Shown in pieces: positions 14,159 through 23,250 of a stretch of DNA of 64,000 bases; the first letter of the stretch is position 1, and each line of letters starts with the position of its first letter. The translations under genes and the position numbers were made by a program. The notes under the pieces are model-generated. The model saw only the letters and a list, made by a program, of their open reading frames with translations. It searched no databases and was not told where the DNA came from. The stretch comes from JAXDMK01 sp963765955 (GTDB lineage Bacteria > Actinomycetota > Acidimicrobiia > Acidimicrobiales > AC-14). The stretch is from positions 372,001 through 436,000 of the forward strand of contig CAVXYA010000010.1 of NCBI GenBank assembly GCA_963765955.1. Reading direction: 5' to 3'.

Positions 14159-15391
14159 ATGAGAACGGCATGGTTTCACTGCTTCTCCGGGATCGCCGGC
14201 GACATGGCCCTCGGCAGCCTGGTCGACGCCGGCGCCGACCTGGCCGAGGTGATCGCCCTGCTCGAGCGCCTGCCGATGACGGGCTGGTCGGTCGACGCCG
14301 AGCCCGTGCTGCGGGGGGGCATTGCCGCCACCAAGGTCAATGTGCGGGCCGAGGACACCGCCGTCGTGCGCACCTACGCCCACATCTCGGGGCTGGTCGA
14401 CGAGGCCCGCCTGCCGACGCGGGTGCGCGACCGGGCTCAGGCCACCTTCGCCGCCCTGGCCGAGGTGGAGGGGCGGCTCCACCGGCGCCCGCCCGAGCAG
14501 GTCCACTTCCACGAGGTGGGGGGCATCGACGCCATCGTCGACGTGGTCGGCACGTGCGCCGCCCTCGAGGTGCTCGGCGTCGACCGGGTGACGGCGAGCC
14601 CGGTGGCGACGGGGCTGGGCATGGTCCGCAGCGCCCACGGCATGCTCCCCAACCCGGCGCCGGCCGTGCTCGAGCTGCTGCGAGGCGCCCCCACCTACGG
14701 GCGGGACGTCAGCGTCGAGCTCACCACCCCCACCGGCGCCGCTCTGCTGGCGGCCATGGCCACCGCCTACGGTCCCCTGCCCGAGCTGACCCTGGTCGCC
14801 ACCGGCTACGGCGCCGGCGACCGCGACATCGACGGGCTGCCCAACGTGGTGCAGGTGGTCCTGGGCGACGGGGCGGACGAGGAGCAGGCGGCCACCCCCC
14901 GCCCCGGGCAGCCGGTGGTGCTGCTGGAGGTCAACGTCGACGACGCCACCGGCGAGGTGCTGGCCCACGCCGTCGCCGCCCTCATGGACGGCGGGGCCCA
15001 CGACGCCTGGCTCACCCCCATCCTCATGAAGAAGGGCCGCCCCGCCCACACGGTGAGCGTCCTGGCCGATCCCGCCCTGGCCGAGCAGCTGGCGGCGGTG
15101 CTGGTGGCCGAGACCGGCAGCCTCGGGGTGAGGGGCATGACGATCGAGCGGTGGCCGGCGGCCCGGGACGAGGCCGAGGTCGAGGTCGACGGCCTCCCGG
15201 TGCGGGTGAAGGTCAGCGCCGGACGGGTGAAGCCGGAGCACGCCGACGCCGTCCGGGTGGCCCGTCGCCAGGGCGTCCCCCTGCGGGAGGTGCTGACCCG
15301 GGCCGAGGCGGCCTGGGGCCGCACCCCCCTCCCCGAACCCCCGACCGACCCGGGCCCGGCCGGGCCGGCTGAAGGACCCTCGAACTGGTGA
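14159..15391 (+). CDS. larC: LarC, nickel insertion protein for pincer cofactor
   Basis: 410 residues. MRTAWFHCFSGIAGDMALGS at the N-terminus, VHFHEVGGIDAIVDVVG, PNPAPAVLELLRG, ELTTPTGAALLAA and the C-terminal LarC2-like half (LEVNVDDATGEVLAHAV, DAWLTPILMKKGRPAHTV, TGSLGVRGMTIER) match LarC, which inserts nickel with CTP. In Lactobacillus larC1/larC2 are joined by programmed frameshift; here one open frame covers both. larE (sulfur transferase) and the racemase larA are not in the window, so the client enzyme is unknown. The stop codon is inside the left arm of the hairpin at 15381-15431. Confidence 0.93.
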   Translation: MRTAWFHCFSGIAGDMALGSLVDAGADLAEVIALLERLPMTGWSVDAEPVLRGGIAATKVNVRAEDTAVVRTYAHISGLVDEARLPTRVRDRAQATFAALAEVEGRLHRRPPEQVHFHEVGGIDAIVDVVGTCAALEVLGVDRVTASPVATGLGMVRSAHGMLPNPAPAVLELLRGAPTYGRDVSVELTTPTGAALLAAMATAYGPLPELTLVATGYGAGDRDIDGLPNVVQVVLGDGADEEQAATPRPGQPVVLLEVNVDDATGEVLAHAVAALMDGGAHDAWLTPILMKKGRPAHTVSVLADPALAEQLAAVLVAETGSLGVRGMTIERWPAARDEAEVEVDGLPVRVKVSAGRVKPEHADAVRVARRQGVPLREVLTRAEAAWGRTPLPEPPTDPGPAGPAEGPSNW

Positions 15392-15431
15392 CGCTCAGGC
15401 CCGCATGCGGGCGCTGAGCGTCACCAGTTCG
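15381..15431. terminator. Long hairpin between convergent larC and Rieske gene
   Basis: 18-bp perfect arms (15381-15398 and 15414-15431, starting CGAACTGGTGACGCTCAG), with inner CCCGCATGCGGG-type pairing making an almost continuous stem. It spans the larC stop and ends 2 bases before the stop of the minus-strand gene, so it can act as a bidirectional terminator. No U-tract is visible. Confidence 0.7.
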
Positions 15432-15433
15432 GT

Positions 15434-17114
15434 TCAGTCCTCCTCGAAGAGGTCCTCGCCCCGGCGGAGGCGGCCGGCGATGCGGACGACGTGGGGCAGC
15501 TCCCGGCGGGTGGGGGTGTGGGCGGCCAGGAAGCGGGCGGCCGCCACCAGGATCATGGCCCCCTCCTCCGACCCGCGGGGCCAGCAGTAGAACTGGCGGA
15601 CGGCGGCCTCGGTGATCTGGAACCAGTGGAAGCCGGCGTCCTCCGCCAGCAGGGCGTGGCCCAGGGCCGCGACCAGGGCGGCCGGGTCGCCGCCGCCCCG
15701 CAGGTACCCGTAGGCGATGGCCCCGGCCCGGTCGACACCGCCCTGCCCGTCCCAGCACGCCTGGAGGTCGGCCAGGTCGCCCGCCTCGGTGGTCGGCGGG
15801 CGGGCCGCGGGCACGTTGAGGAAGCGGTCGAGGTAGATGCGCAGGGCGGCGTGGACCACGCCCCGCACCAGCTCGGGGGACGGGTGCCGGCGCAGGCACT
15901 GGTGCAGGGCGTTGGCGTGGGTGAAGCCGTGGTGGACGGCGTCCCAGTCGCCGAAATCGTTCTGCACGTGGAAGCGGGTGATGCGCAGGGCGGCGGCGTA
16001 GGCCACCGCCTGGCCCAGCTGGTCGGGGGTGGCCCCAGCCGAGATGGCGGCGCAGATGGCGTCGACGATCGCCTCCGGTTCGTCGCCCAGCACCTCGTGG
16101 GCCAGGGCCGCCACCCGGTCGGTGCCGAACGGGGCGCCCACCGCGGCCGCCGCCGCCCCCTCGGCCAGCAGGTCGGGAAGCCGTTCCTCGGTCCGAGCCA
16201 CCAGGGCGGCCAGGTCGACCGGGTGGCGCCACCTCCCACCCTCCTCCGCCCGGTGGGCGGCCGCCGTCTGGTCGACGAGCGTGGGCAGCACCGCCACCGC
16301 CATCTCCCAGCCGACGAGTTCGATGGCCTCGAACGCCTTGTTGGTGAAGTCGACGGTGTGGCCGATGTCGAGGAAGACGTGGTCGGTGGCGGCAGCCAGC
16401 ATCATCCCGGCCACCGCCGCCGGCTCGCACCCGGCGGCGAGGGCGGTGGCCAGGGTGCGCTCGGCCGACTCGTCGGAGCGGGTCTCGATGAACCGCCGGT
16501 ACCAGGCGGTGAGGCGCTCTACCGGCAGGTCGGCGGCCGCTGCCGAGGCCGCCGCGTCACCCTCGCCCAGCGGTGCCAGCGGGAAGCGGGGCGGGCGGCC
16601 GCGGGTGTCGCGGGCCACGAAGGCCAGCCCGTGGACCAGGGCCAGGGCCCGGTCGGACGGGTCGAGGTGGGGCAGGAGGTTGGCCATGGCGACCAGGACG
16701 GTGAGGCCCGACCCCCATCCTTGGGACCGGTTCGGCGATCCCGAAGTCGAGCCCGACCCGGACGATGGCGGCCGGCGGCTCACCCGCCTCCAGCAGGGCG
16801 AGGACGGCCTTGGCCGTCACCAGGGTGAGCCCGCTCTCCAGTCCCTCGGCCAGCCTCCGGCGGTGGTGCTCCACCCGGGCGTCGGCCGCCTCCACCACCA
16901 GGTAGACGTCGTCGCCGTCGATCTCGACCGGGAACGACCGGGCGTCGTCGGCGAACGGGTCGAGGGTGCCCCCGGTCGCAAGGTCGAACCGGGCGTGGTG
17001 CCAGTGGCAGGTGACCAGCCCCTCCTCCACCGTCCCCCGGTGCAGCGGAAAGCCCATGTGGGGGCAGCGGTCGTCGAGGGCGTAGGCCCGTCCGTCGTGC
17101 CAGAACACGCACAC
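15434..17114 (-). CDS. Rieske [2Fe-2S] domain fused to a large helical domain, one frameshift
   Basis: The N-terminal Rieske fold has both cluster-binding motifs: CPHMGFPLHRG and CHWHHARFDL (Cys-x-His and Cys-x-x-His). After the AIVRVGLDFGIAEP segment the frame changes near 16730 (at CATCCTTGGGACCGG), and a 400-residue helical domain follows (TVLVAMANLLPHLDPSDRAL, DHVFLDIGHTVDFTNKAFE, FHVQNDFGDWDAVHHGFTHA, FYCWPRGSEEGAM). The Rieske part probably passes electrons to, or senses redox for, the second domain. The C-terminal domain has many conserved His/Asp (DIGHTVDF, HVQNDFGDWD, HHGFTHA, FHWF), hinting at metal binding. Coding-like sequence (VRVGALEELKAKGRLLAKVG) extends to about 17195 upstream of the GTG at 17114, so the true start is uncertain. 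Function not known to me. Confidence 0.75.
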
Positions 17115-17250
17115 CCCATGGCTGCCGACCTTGGCCAGCAGCCGACCCTTGGCCTTGAGCTCCTCGAGGGCGCCGACGCGTACGCGGACGTTCCGATCTT
17201 CTCACCCGGCGACCCGAGCACGAGGCGGCGGTCGTCGCTAGCGTCTGGGC

Positions 17251-17700
17251 ATGTTCAAGGACTTCAAGGCCTTCATCCTCAGAGGCAATGTCGTCGATCT
17301 GGCCGTCGGCGTGGTGATCGGGGCCGCATTCGGGGCCGTCATCACATCGCTGGTGACGGACGTGCTCACGCCCCTGCTCGCCATCCCGGGGGAGACGAAC
17401 TTCTCCAACCTGACGCTCACCGTCGGCGGGGGGGTGATCGCCTACGGCAACTTCCTGAATGCCGTCATCGCCTTCCTGTCCGTCGCCGCGGCCGTGTTCT
17501 TCGTGGTGGTCAGGCCGGTGAACGCCCTCATGGCCCGGCGCAAGACCGAGCCCGAGGTCGAGTCGACCACCAGGGAGTGTCCGTGGTGCCTCAGCTCCAT
17601 ACCGACCGGCGCCCGCGCCTGCGCCTTCTGCACCCGTGAGGTGCCGGGCTCGCCCGCGCCGGCCGCCGCCCCCTCCCCAACGCCGAGCGAAGGTGGTTGA
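17251..17700 (+). CDS. mscL: Large-conductance mechanosensitive channel with zinc-ribbon tail
   Basis: 149 residues. MFKDFKAFILRGNVVDLAVG (N-terminal amphipathic helix and start of TM1), GVVIGAAFGAVITSLV, and TM2 AVIAFLSVAAAVFFVVVRPV are canonical MscL; it opens under membrane tension to release solutes. Instead of the usual short helical bundle, the C-terminus carries ECPWCLSSIPTGARACAFCT, a four-Cys zinc ribbon (CxxC...CxxC), then a Pro/Ala tail. This addition occurs in some actinobacterial MscL proteins. Divergent from the Rieske gene. Confidence 0.95.
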   Translation: MFKDFKAFILRGNVVDLAVGVVIGAAFGAVITSLVTDVLTPLLAIPGETNFSNLTLTVGGGVIAYGNFLNAVIAFLSVAAAVFFVVVRPVNALMARRKTEPEVESTTRECPWCLSSIPTGARACAFCTREVPGSPAPAAAPSPTPSEGG

Positions 17701-17736
17701 ATAAGCGCCTAGGCGGGCGAAAGGCGGACGGCGACC

Positions 17737-18411
17737 ATGGACACGACGGAGATCCAGCAGGCGCTTAAGGAGATCGGGTTCCCCATCGAGGTCAACGGGC
17801 AGCTCGACCGGACCACCATCGACGCGGTCAGCGACTTCCAACAGGGGTGGTCGCTGGGAGACGACCTGGCCGTCGACGGTGACCCCGGGCCTCTCACCCA
17901 GGCCGCGCTCACCAAGTGCGTGTCGGAGGGCAGCAAGTGCGGCGAGTTCTTCGTGTTCCGCGAGTTCAAGAACCGCTGCAACGACAATTCCTGGCCGAAG
18001 GTCAACCGGACCCTGGTCCGGGGCCTCGATGCCTACCGGAGGCAGGCGGGCCCGGTGAACATCGTCAGCGCCTTCCGCGACGACGACTGCAACGCTCAGG
18101 CTGGCGGTGCGCCCCAGTCGCAGCACCGGCACGGGAACGCGGCCGACGTCCCCGAGGCCCTGTCCCAGGCGGAGGTCGTCGCCCTCGGAGTGTTCAGCGG
18201 CATCGGCGTGGTGTTCGACACCGACATGGTGGTGCACGTCGACTGCCGCCACGAGGGACCGAACCCCACGGGAGGGTCGCCGGATTCGCCGACGATCTGG
18301 TTCTACGGCGGGCCGTCGGAGACCATCTTCGACGAGGAGCCGGGCGAACACGCCCGGCACACCTCGGCGAGGGGCGACGCTGGCAACGCCGGCGAGGCGG
18401 AGGCGACGTGA
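17737..18411 (+). CDS. Peptidoglycan-binding and M15-type peptidase-like protein
   Basis: 224 residues. N-terminal peptidoglycan-binding repeat (TTEIQQALKEIGFPIEVNGQ, TIDAVSDFQQGW) followed by a domain with VNIVSAFRDDDCNAQAGG, SQHRHGNAADV and VVHVDCRH. SxHxxGxAxD plus a later HxD is the zinc site of M15/VanY-like D,D-carboxypeptidases (Asp versus Val and spacing slightly unusual). It may trim peptidoglycan stem peptides. No signal peptide is evident, which is like phage endolysins. Its stop overlaps the lysozyme GTG (GTGA), so both are made together. Confidence 0.75.
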   Translation: MDTTEIQQALKEIGFPIEVNGQLDRTTIDAVSDFQQGWSLGDDLAVDGDPGPLTQAALTKCVSEGSKCGEFFVFREFKNRCNDNSWPKVNRTLVRGLDAYRRQAGPVNIVSAFRDDDCNAQAGGAPQSQHRHGNAADVPEALSQAEVVALGVFSGIGVVFDTDMVVHVDCRHEGPNPTGGSPDSPTIWFYGGPSETIFDEEPGEHARHTSARGDAGNAGEAEAT

Positions 18412-19181
18412 GCGATCCCATCCTCCGGCTCGACGATCGAGGCGACGCCGTCCGCCGGCTGCAGCAGCTCCTCGCCGGCGCCGGCTTCGACCCCGGTCCC
18501 GTCGACGGCATCTTCGGCTCCGGCACCGACGGCGCGGTGCGGGCCTGCCAGGCAGCCAGAGGACTCGACGTCGACGGCGTGGTCGGGCCGGCCACGTGGG
18601 CCGCGCTGGGCGGTGGCGGAGGCGGCGGGGGCGGGAGCGGCGGGGACGGCGGACAGCGGCCCACCCACGGGCAGTCGGTCAGCGACGTCGGGTTGCGGCT
18701 GATCGAGATGTTCGAAGGCCTGTCGCTCGACCCGTACAACGACCCTGTCGGGCACTGCACCGTCGGGTACGGGCATCTCCTCCACCACGGCAACTGCAAC
18801 GGGTCGGAACGCACGATCAGCCACGACGAGGCCAGAGACCTCCTCCGGGGGGACGCGGGGCTGGCCGGGTCGGCCGTGACCGACGGCATCACGGTCGACC
18901 TCAGCCAGGCCCAGTTCGACGCCCTGGTGAGCTTCGTGTTCAACGTCGGTGCCGGCAACTTCGCCGACTCGACGCTCCGGAGGTTGCTGAACCAGGGCTC
19001 CTACGACGAGGTGCCCACCCAGCTCAACCGCTGGGTCCACGCCGAGGGTGGCGTGCTGCCCGGCCTCGTCCGCCGGCGGGACGTCGAGGGACGGCTCTTC
19101 CGTGACGGCACATTGGTCGACGTCCCGATCGAGTCCTTCGAGCGGTTGCCCAAGCCCGTCGTCCCGCCCGACGGCCCGTAG
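18408..19181 (+). CDS. Peptidoglycan-binding GH24-type lysozyme
   Basis: 257 residues. N-terminal peptidoglycan-binding domain (LRLDDRGDAVRRLQQLLAGA, GIFGSGTDGAVRACQ), a Gly-rich linker (GGGGGGGG...), then a T4-type lysozyme domain: LIEMFEGLSLDPYNDPVGHC with catalytic Glu, TVGYGHLL, ISHDEARDLL, SQAQFDALVSFVFNVGAG. It would hydrolyse glycan strands. No signal peptide. GTG start chosen because it overlaps the previous stop by four bases. The pairing of a peptidase and a muramidase, both with wall-binding modules and no export signal, suggests a phage-derived lysis pair domesticated or moved without a holin. Confidence 0.85.
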   Translation: MSDPILRLDDRGDAVRRLQQLLAGAGFDPGPVDGIFGSGTDGAVRACQAARGLDVDGVVGPATWAALGGGGGGGGGSGGDGGQRPTHGQSVSDVGLRLIEMFEGLSLDPYNDPVGHCTVGYGHLLHHGNCNGSERTISHDEARDLLRGDAGLAGSAVTDGITVDLSQAQFDALVSFVFNVGAGNFADSTLRRLLNQGSYDEVPTQLNRWVHAEGGVLPGLVRRRDVEGRLFRDGTLVDVPIESFERLPKPVVPPDGP

Positions 19182-19197
19182 CTCGGGGAGGAGGCGG

Positions 19198-20815
19198 TCA
19201 CGGGCCGCCGAACCACACCGCGGTGGAGCCGGGAATGCGGCCCCCGCCCTTGAGGGCCCCGCTGGCCAGCAGCACGGGCGCGCCCGCCACCTCAGGCGGC
19301 GGGTGGACCGGGCTCTCGCCCAGGTTGACGACACAGGCGAAACCCGGGCCCCGCCGAAATGCAAGTACGTCTCGGCCCGCGGCGCCGGAGTCGGAGTCGG
19401 TGTCGGGTTCGAGCCACTCGAGGGGATCGTCAGGCATGAACGTCTTCCGCAGCCGCAGCGCCTTCCGGTAGAGGGCGAGCATGGAGGCCGGGTCCGACGC
19501 CTGGACTTCCGCCGTCAGCCGGTCCCAGTCCGCCGGCTGGGGCAGCCACGGCTGGCCGGCGCCGGCCGGGCCGAAGCCGAACGGCGGCTCCGTGCCCGAC
19601 CACGGCAGCGGCACCCGGCAGCCGTCGCGGCCCCGCTCGACCCCCCCGGTGCGCAGGAACGTCGGGTCCTGCAGGACCTCGTCGGGCAGGTCGGTCACCT
19701 GGGGCAGGCCCAGCTCCTCGCCCTGGTAGACGTAGGCGCCCCCGGGCAGCGCCAGCATCAGCAGGGCTGCGGCCCGAGCCCGGCGCCGCCCCAGCTCGCC
19801 CCCTCCGTAGCGGGTGACGTGGCGGACGACGTCGTGGTTCGACAGCACCCACGTGGGCGGCGCCCCCACCGTCTCCAGGGCGGCGATGCTCGAGTCGATG
19901 GCGGTCCGCAGGCCGGCGGCGTCCCAGGGCGCGAGCAGGAACTCGAAGTTGAAGGCGGTGTGGAGCTCGTCGGGGCGTAGGTAGCGGGCGAGCTGGACAG
20001 GGGTCTCGACCCATGCCTCGGCCACGAAGACGACGTCGCGGTCGTAGCCATCGGTGACCCGTCGCCACTGCCGCCATACCTCGTGGACCGCGTCCTGGTC
20101 CCAGTGAGGATGGCCGGTCGAGGCCGCCCCCGAGGTCGCGTACCCGCCGATGTCGGAGAGGGCCGGGTCCTTGGCCAAGCCGTGGGCCACGTCGATCCGG
20201 AACCCGTCGACGCCCCGGTCGAGCCAGAAGCGCAGGATCGACTCGAACTCGGCCCGCACCTCGTCGTTGGTCCAGTCCAGGTCGGGCTGCTCGGGGGCGA
20301 ACAGGTGGAGGTACCACTGGCCGCCGGTGCCGCCGGTGCCGGGGACACGAGCCCACGCCGGTCCGCCGAAGACGCTCTGCCAGTCGTTGGGCGGAAGGTC
20401 GCCGTCCGGCCCCCGCCCGTCCCGGAAGATGTACCGGGCCCGTTCCCGGCTGCCGGGGGCGGCCGCCAGCGCGGCCTGGAACCAGGGGTGCTCGCTCGAC
20501 GTGTGGTTGGGGACCAGGTCGACGATCACCCGCAGCCCGAGACCGTGGGCGTCGGCGCACCAGGGCGTCGAAGTCGGCCAGCGAGCCGAACGTGGGGTCG
20601 ACGCCGCGATAGTCGGACACGTCGTAGCCGGCGTCGGCCTGCGGCGACGGGTAGAACGGGTTCAGCCAGATGGCGTCGACGCCGAGATCGGCGATGTACT
20701 CCAGGCGGGAGCGGACGCCGGGCAGGTCACCGACCCCGTCGCCGTCGGAGTCGGCGAAGCTGCGGACGTAGACCTGGTAGATGACGGCCGAGCGCCACCA
20801 CGGGCCGGAGGGCAT
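19198..20815 (-). CDS. GH13 alpha-glucosidase, one frameshift
   Basis: About 539 residues over two frames. N-terminus PWWRSAVIYQVYVRSFADSD and DLGVDAIWLNPFYPSPQADA, then a shift near 20560 (CTGGTGCGCCGACGCC) and IVDLVPNHTSSEHPWF. Catalytic residues are present: nucleophile Asp in VDGFRIDVAHG, acid/base Glu in VFVAEAWVETP, and transition-state stabiliser in VLSNHDVVRHV. The N-terminal QVYVRSF and YPSPQADAGYDVSDY place it in the oligo-1,6/alpha-glucosidase subfamily acting on small oligosaccharides in the cytoplasm. Complete apart from the one-base shift, which is probably an error. Confidence 0.88.
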
Positions 20816-20824
20816 GCGCCGGCG

Positions 20825-21280
20825 CTAGATGCTCCGGCCGACCCGGACACGGTTGAGGCCGGGGTCGACGACGTGGAACTCCCGCATCCCCCACGGCTCG
20901 TCACGCACCGGCGACGGGGCCAGGCCGGCCGCCTTCCACGCGGCATGAACCTCGTCGACGTCTCGAACGTGAAGGTAGGCCGCCCCCCGGTCACGACCGG
21001 ACGGCTCGATGTCCACCAGGTGCAGCTCTACGCCGTCGTGCTCCGCCGCTGCGAAATCGGCGCTGTAGATCTCGACGCCGAACCCGGCGGCCGTCCAGAA
21101 GGCGATCGAGTCGGCCATGTCCTCGACGGGCAGAACAGGGACGGCCCGGACGACATCCCGGCGGGTCTGGGTGAGGAGCCACTCCAGGCAGCCGCCGCAG
21201 ACGGCGACCTCGGAGCGGGTGCGCAGCCGGTCGAGCTCGTCCTCCGGGAAGTCCCTCCCGCAGCAGAGGCAGTCGCTCAT
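20825..21280 (-). CDS. VOC-superfamily protein with N-terminal zinc-finger-like segment
   Basis: 151 residues. Begins MSDCLCCGRDFPEDELDRL and VCGGCLEW, a four-Cys motif, followed by a VOC fold (AVPVLPVEDMADSIAFWTAA, GVELHLVDIEPSG, AYLHVRDVDEVHAAW, EFHVVDPGLNRVRVG), the glyoxalase/bleomycin-resistance layout. Substrate unknown. The ATG overlaps the stop of the upstream 91-residue gene by four bases, so the two form a small operon. Confidence 0.8.
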   Translation of the reverse strand: MSDCLCCGRDFPEDELDRLRTRSEVAVCGGCLEWLLTQTRRDVVRAVPVLPVEDMADSIAFWTAAGFGVEIYSADFAAAEHDGVELHLVDIEPSGRDRGAAYLHVRDVDEVHAAWKAAGLAPSPVRDEPWGMREFHVVDPGLNRVRVGRSI

Positions 21281-21552
21281 CCGCCCGGCGGCGACCGGCA
21301 GAGCTCGAAGGCGACGGCCACGATCTCCTGGGCGATACGGGCCGACTCGTCGTCGGTGAGCATGGCCCGGGTGATCATGGTGCCGCCCAGCTTCTGGTTG
21401 AGCTCCTCGACCCGGGACTGGAGCTCGGCGGGGAGGTCGGCGATCTCCACGTTGGACAGCGCCGACGTCCACGCCCGGTTCAACCGCTGCTGGATGGCAC
21501 CGTGCGACGCCAGCTCCGTCACCGCGGTCACGAACGCGTCCGTGGGTTCCAT
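21277..21552 (-). CDS. Hypothetical helical protein coupled to VOC gene
   Basis: 91 residues (MEPTDAFVTAVTELASHGA, LSNVEIADLPAELQSRVEEL, TDDESARIAQEIVAVAFELC), all-helical, soluble. I do not recognise the family. It ends with ATGA overlap into the VOC gene. Divergent from the helicase gene, with 185 bases between. Confidence 0.65.
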   Translation of the reverse strand: MEPTDAFVTAVTELASHGAIQQRLNRAWTSALSNVEIADLPAELQSRVEELNQKLGGTMITRAMLTDDESARIAQEIVAVAFELCRSPPGG

Positions 21553-21737
21553 GGCCCGACGGTATCGAAAGTCGCGACCGGGCGGCGTGGTCCGTCCGGT
21601 AGAGTGTGAGAAGCGATTGCGCCACAAGGCGCCGTCGGGGTCGAGTGCGAAGCGCACCCCAGCGCAGGGTTTCCGTTCTTCGGAACGTGTGGCCGCAGCA
21701 TCAACGGCCACCTCCGAGAACTGAAAAGGAACCATCC

Positions 21738-23213
21738 ATGTCACCCGCCCCCACCGGCGCGCGCCGTCGCGGTCGCCGTCCCGGCCCGCCGCCCATCGCC
21801 GCCGCCCGCCGAATCCCCGTCGCCGAGCAGCCGGTCGCGGCGGCCGCCTTCGAGGTCGTCGAGACGCCGGTCGAGGACACCACCTTCGCCGCCCTCGGTG
21901 TGCCCGCCCCCATCGTCGCCGCCCTCGAGCGGGCCGGCTGCCCCACCCCGTTCCCCATCCAGGCCGCCACCCTGAAGAGCTCCCTCGCCGGCCGCGACGT
22001 CCTGGGCCGGGCCCGCACCGGCAGCGGCAAGACCGCCGCCTTCGCCATCCCCATCGTCGTGGCCGTGGCCGGGTCCACCAAGAACCGCCGGCCCAACCAT
22101 CCCCGGTCGCTCGTACTCGTGCCCACCCGTGAGCTGGCCGCCCAGGTGGCAGCCACCATCGACCCACTGGCCCGGGCCATGGGCCTGCGGCGGGTCGCCG
22201 TCATCCACGGGGGCGTCAGCCAGGGCCCGCAGGTCAAGGCCCTCAGGGAGGGCGTCGACGTGCTCGTCGCCTGCCCGGGACGCCTGGAGGACCTCATCCA
22301 GCAGGGCCACTGCCGGCTGGACGCGGTGGAGGTGTGCGTCCTCGACGAGGCCGACCACCTGGCCGACCTGGGCTTTCTGCCGGCGGTGAAGCGCATCCTC
22401 GACCAGACGCCCGAGCGCGGCCAGCGCATGCTCTTCTCGGCCACCCTCGACCGGGCCGTCGACGCCGTCGTCCGCCGTTACCTCGACAACCCCGTCACCC
22501 ACTCGGTCGACAACGTCGACTCCACCCCGCCCGACCTGGAGCACCACGCCTTCACGGTCGCGCCCCACGACAAGGCGGCCGTGGTGCGGGAGCTGGCGTC
22601 GGGCCGGGAGCGGAGCCTGCTCTTCACCCGCACCAAGCACGGGGCCAAGAAGCTGGCCAAGGACCTGACCGCGGGCGGTATCCCCGCCCTCGACCTCCAC
22701 GGCAACCTGTCGCAGTCGCAGCGGGACCGCAACCTGGCCTCCTTCGCCGACGGCTCGACGCGGGTGCTGGTGGCCACCGACATCGCGGCCCGGGGCATCC
22801 ACGTCGACGACATCGCCCTGGTCGTCCACGTCGACCCGCCGACCGAGCACAAGGCCTACCTCCACCGCTCGGGCCGCACCGCCCGGGCCGGGGCCAAGGG
22901 CACGGTCGTCACCGTGATCCTGCCCGACCAGGTGCGCGACGTGGCCAGCATGATCCGCCAGGCCGGCATCCGCCCCGCCTCGGCCCGGGTCGCTCCCGGC
23001 GCCCGGGAGACGGCCGCCCTCACCGGCCCCTTCGCCGAGCCCGTGTTCCGGCCCCAGGCGGTGGCGAGTGTCCCGAGTCGGCCCTCGCCGGCGCGAACCG
23101 GCGCCAGTGGCCGCTACGGACGCCCGGCCCAGCCCAGCGGCGGCGGCGGACGACGAGCGGGCCAGTGGCCGGCGTCGAGCGCTGCCGGCGGGCCCCGCCG
23201 GCGTCCTCGCTGA
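21738..23213 (+). CDS. DEAD-box RNA helicase
   Basis: 491 residues, AAAAGGA 7 bases before ATG. Q-motif region FAALGVPAPIVAALERAGC, motif I ARTGSGKTAAF, Ia PTRELAAQV, motif II DEAD, motif III SAT, motif V ATDIAARGIHVDD, motif VI HRSGRTARAG: all present. Basic, low-complexity N- and C-terminal tails (GARRRGRRPGPPP; Arg/Pro/Gly end) would bind RNA. RhlE/CsdA-like role in RNA unwinding during cold or ribosome assembly is inferred. The 130-base leader has a TTCCG-TTCTT-CGGAA hairpin (21671-21685), a common feature of helicase leaders and possibly autoregulatory. Confidence 0.93.
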   Translation: MSPAPTGARRRGRRPGPPPIAAARRIPVAEQPVAAAAFEVVETPVEDTTFAALGVPAPIVAALERAGCPTPFPIQAATLKSSLAGRDVLGRARTGSGKTAAFAIPIVVAVAGSTKNRRPNHPRSLVLVPTRELAAQVAATIDPLARAMGLRRVAVIHGGVSQGPQVKALREGVDVLVACPGRLEDLIQQGHCRLDAVEVCVLDEADHLADLGFLPAVKRILDQTPERGQRMLFSATLDRAVDAVVRRYLDNPVTHSVDNVDSTPPDLEHHAFTVAPHDKAAVVRELASGRERSLLFTRTKHGAKKLAKDLTAGGIPALDLHGNLSQSQRDRNLASFADGSTRVLVATDIAARGIHVDDIALVVHVDPPTEHKAYLHRSGRTARAGAKGTVVTVILPDQVRDVASMIRQAGIRPASARVAPGARETAALTGPFAEPVFRPQAVASVPSRPSPARTGASGRYGRPAQPSGGGGRRAGQWPASSAAGGPRRRPR

Positions 23214-23250
23214 GCCAGCCTGACGCCGAAGCGGTCCCGGGTGTCGCTGA

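Noticed and set aside
13463..15241. Long minus-strand reading frame opposite larB and larC
   Set aside because: Low-complexity Gly/His/Arg translation and no motif; it is a high-GC shadow of the real genes.
16780..18360. Long minus-strand frame opposite mscL and the M15-like gene
   Set aside because: No ribosome-binding site or family; mscL and the peptidase are certain on the plus strand.
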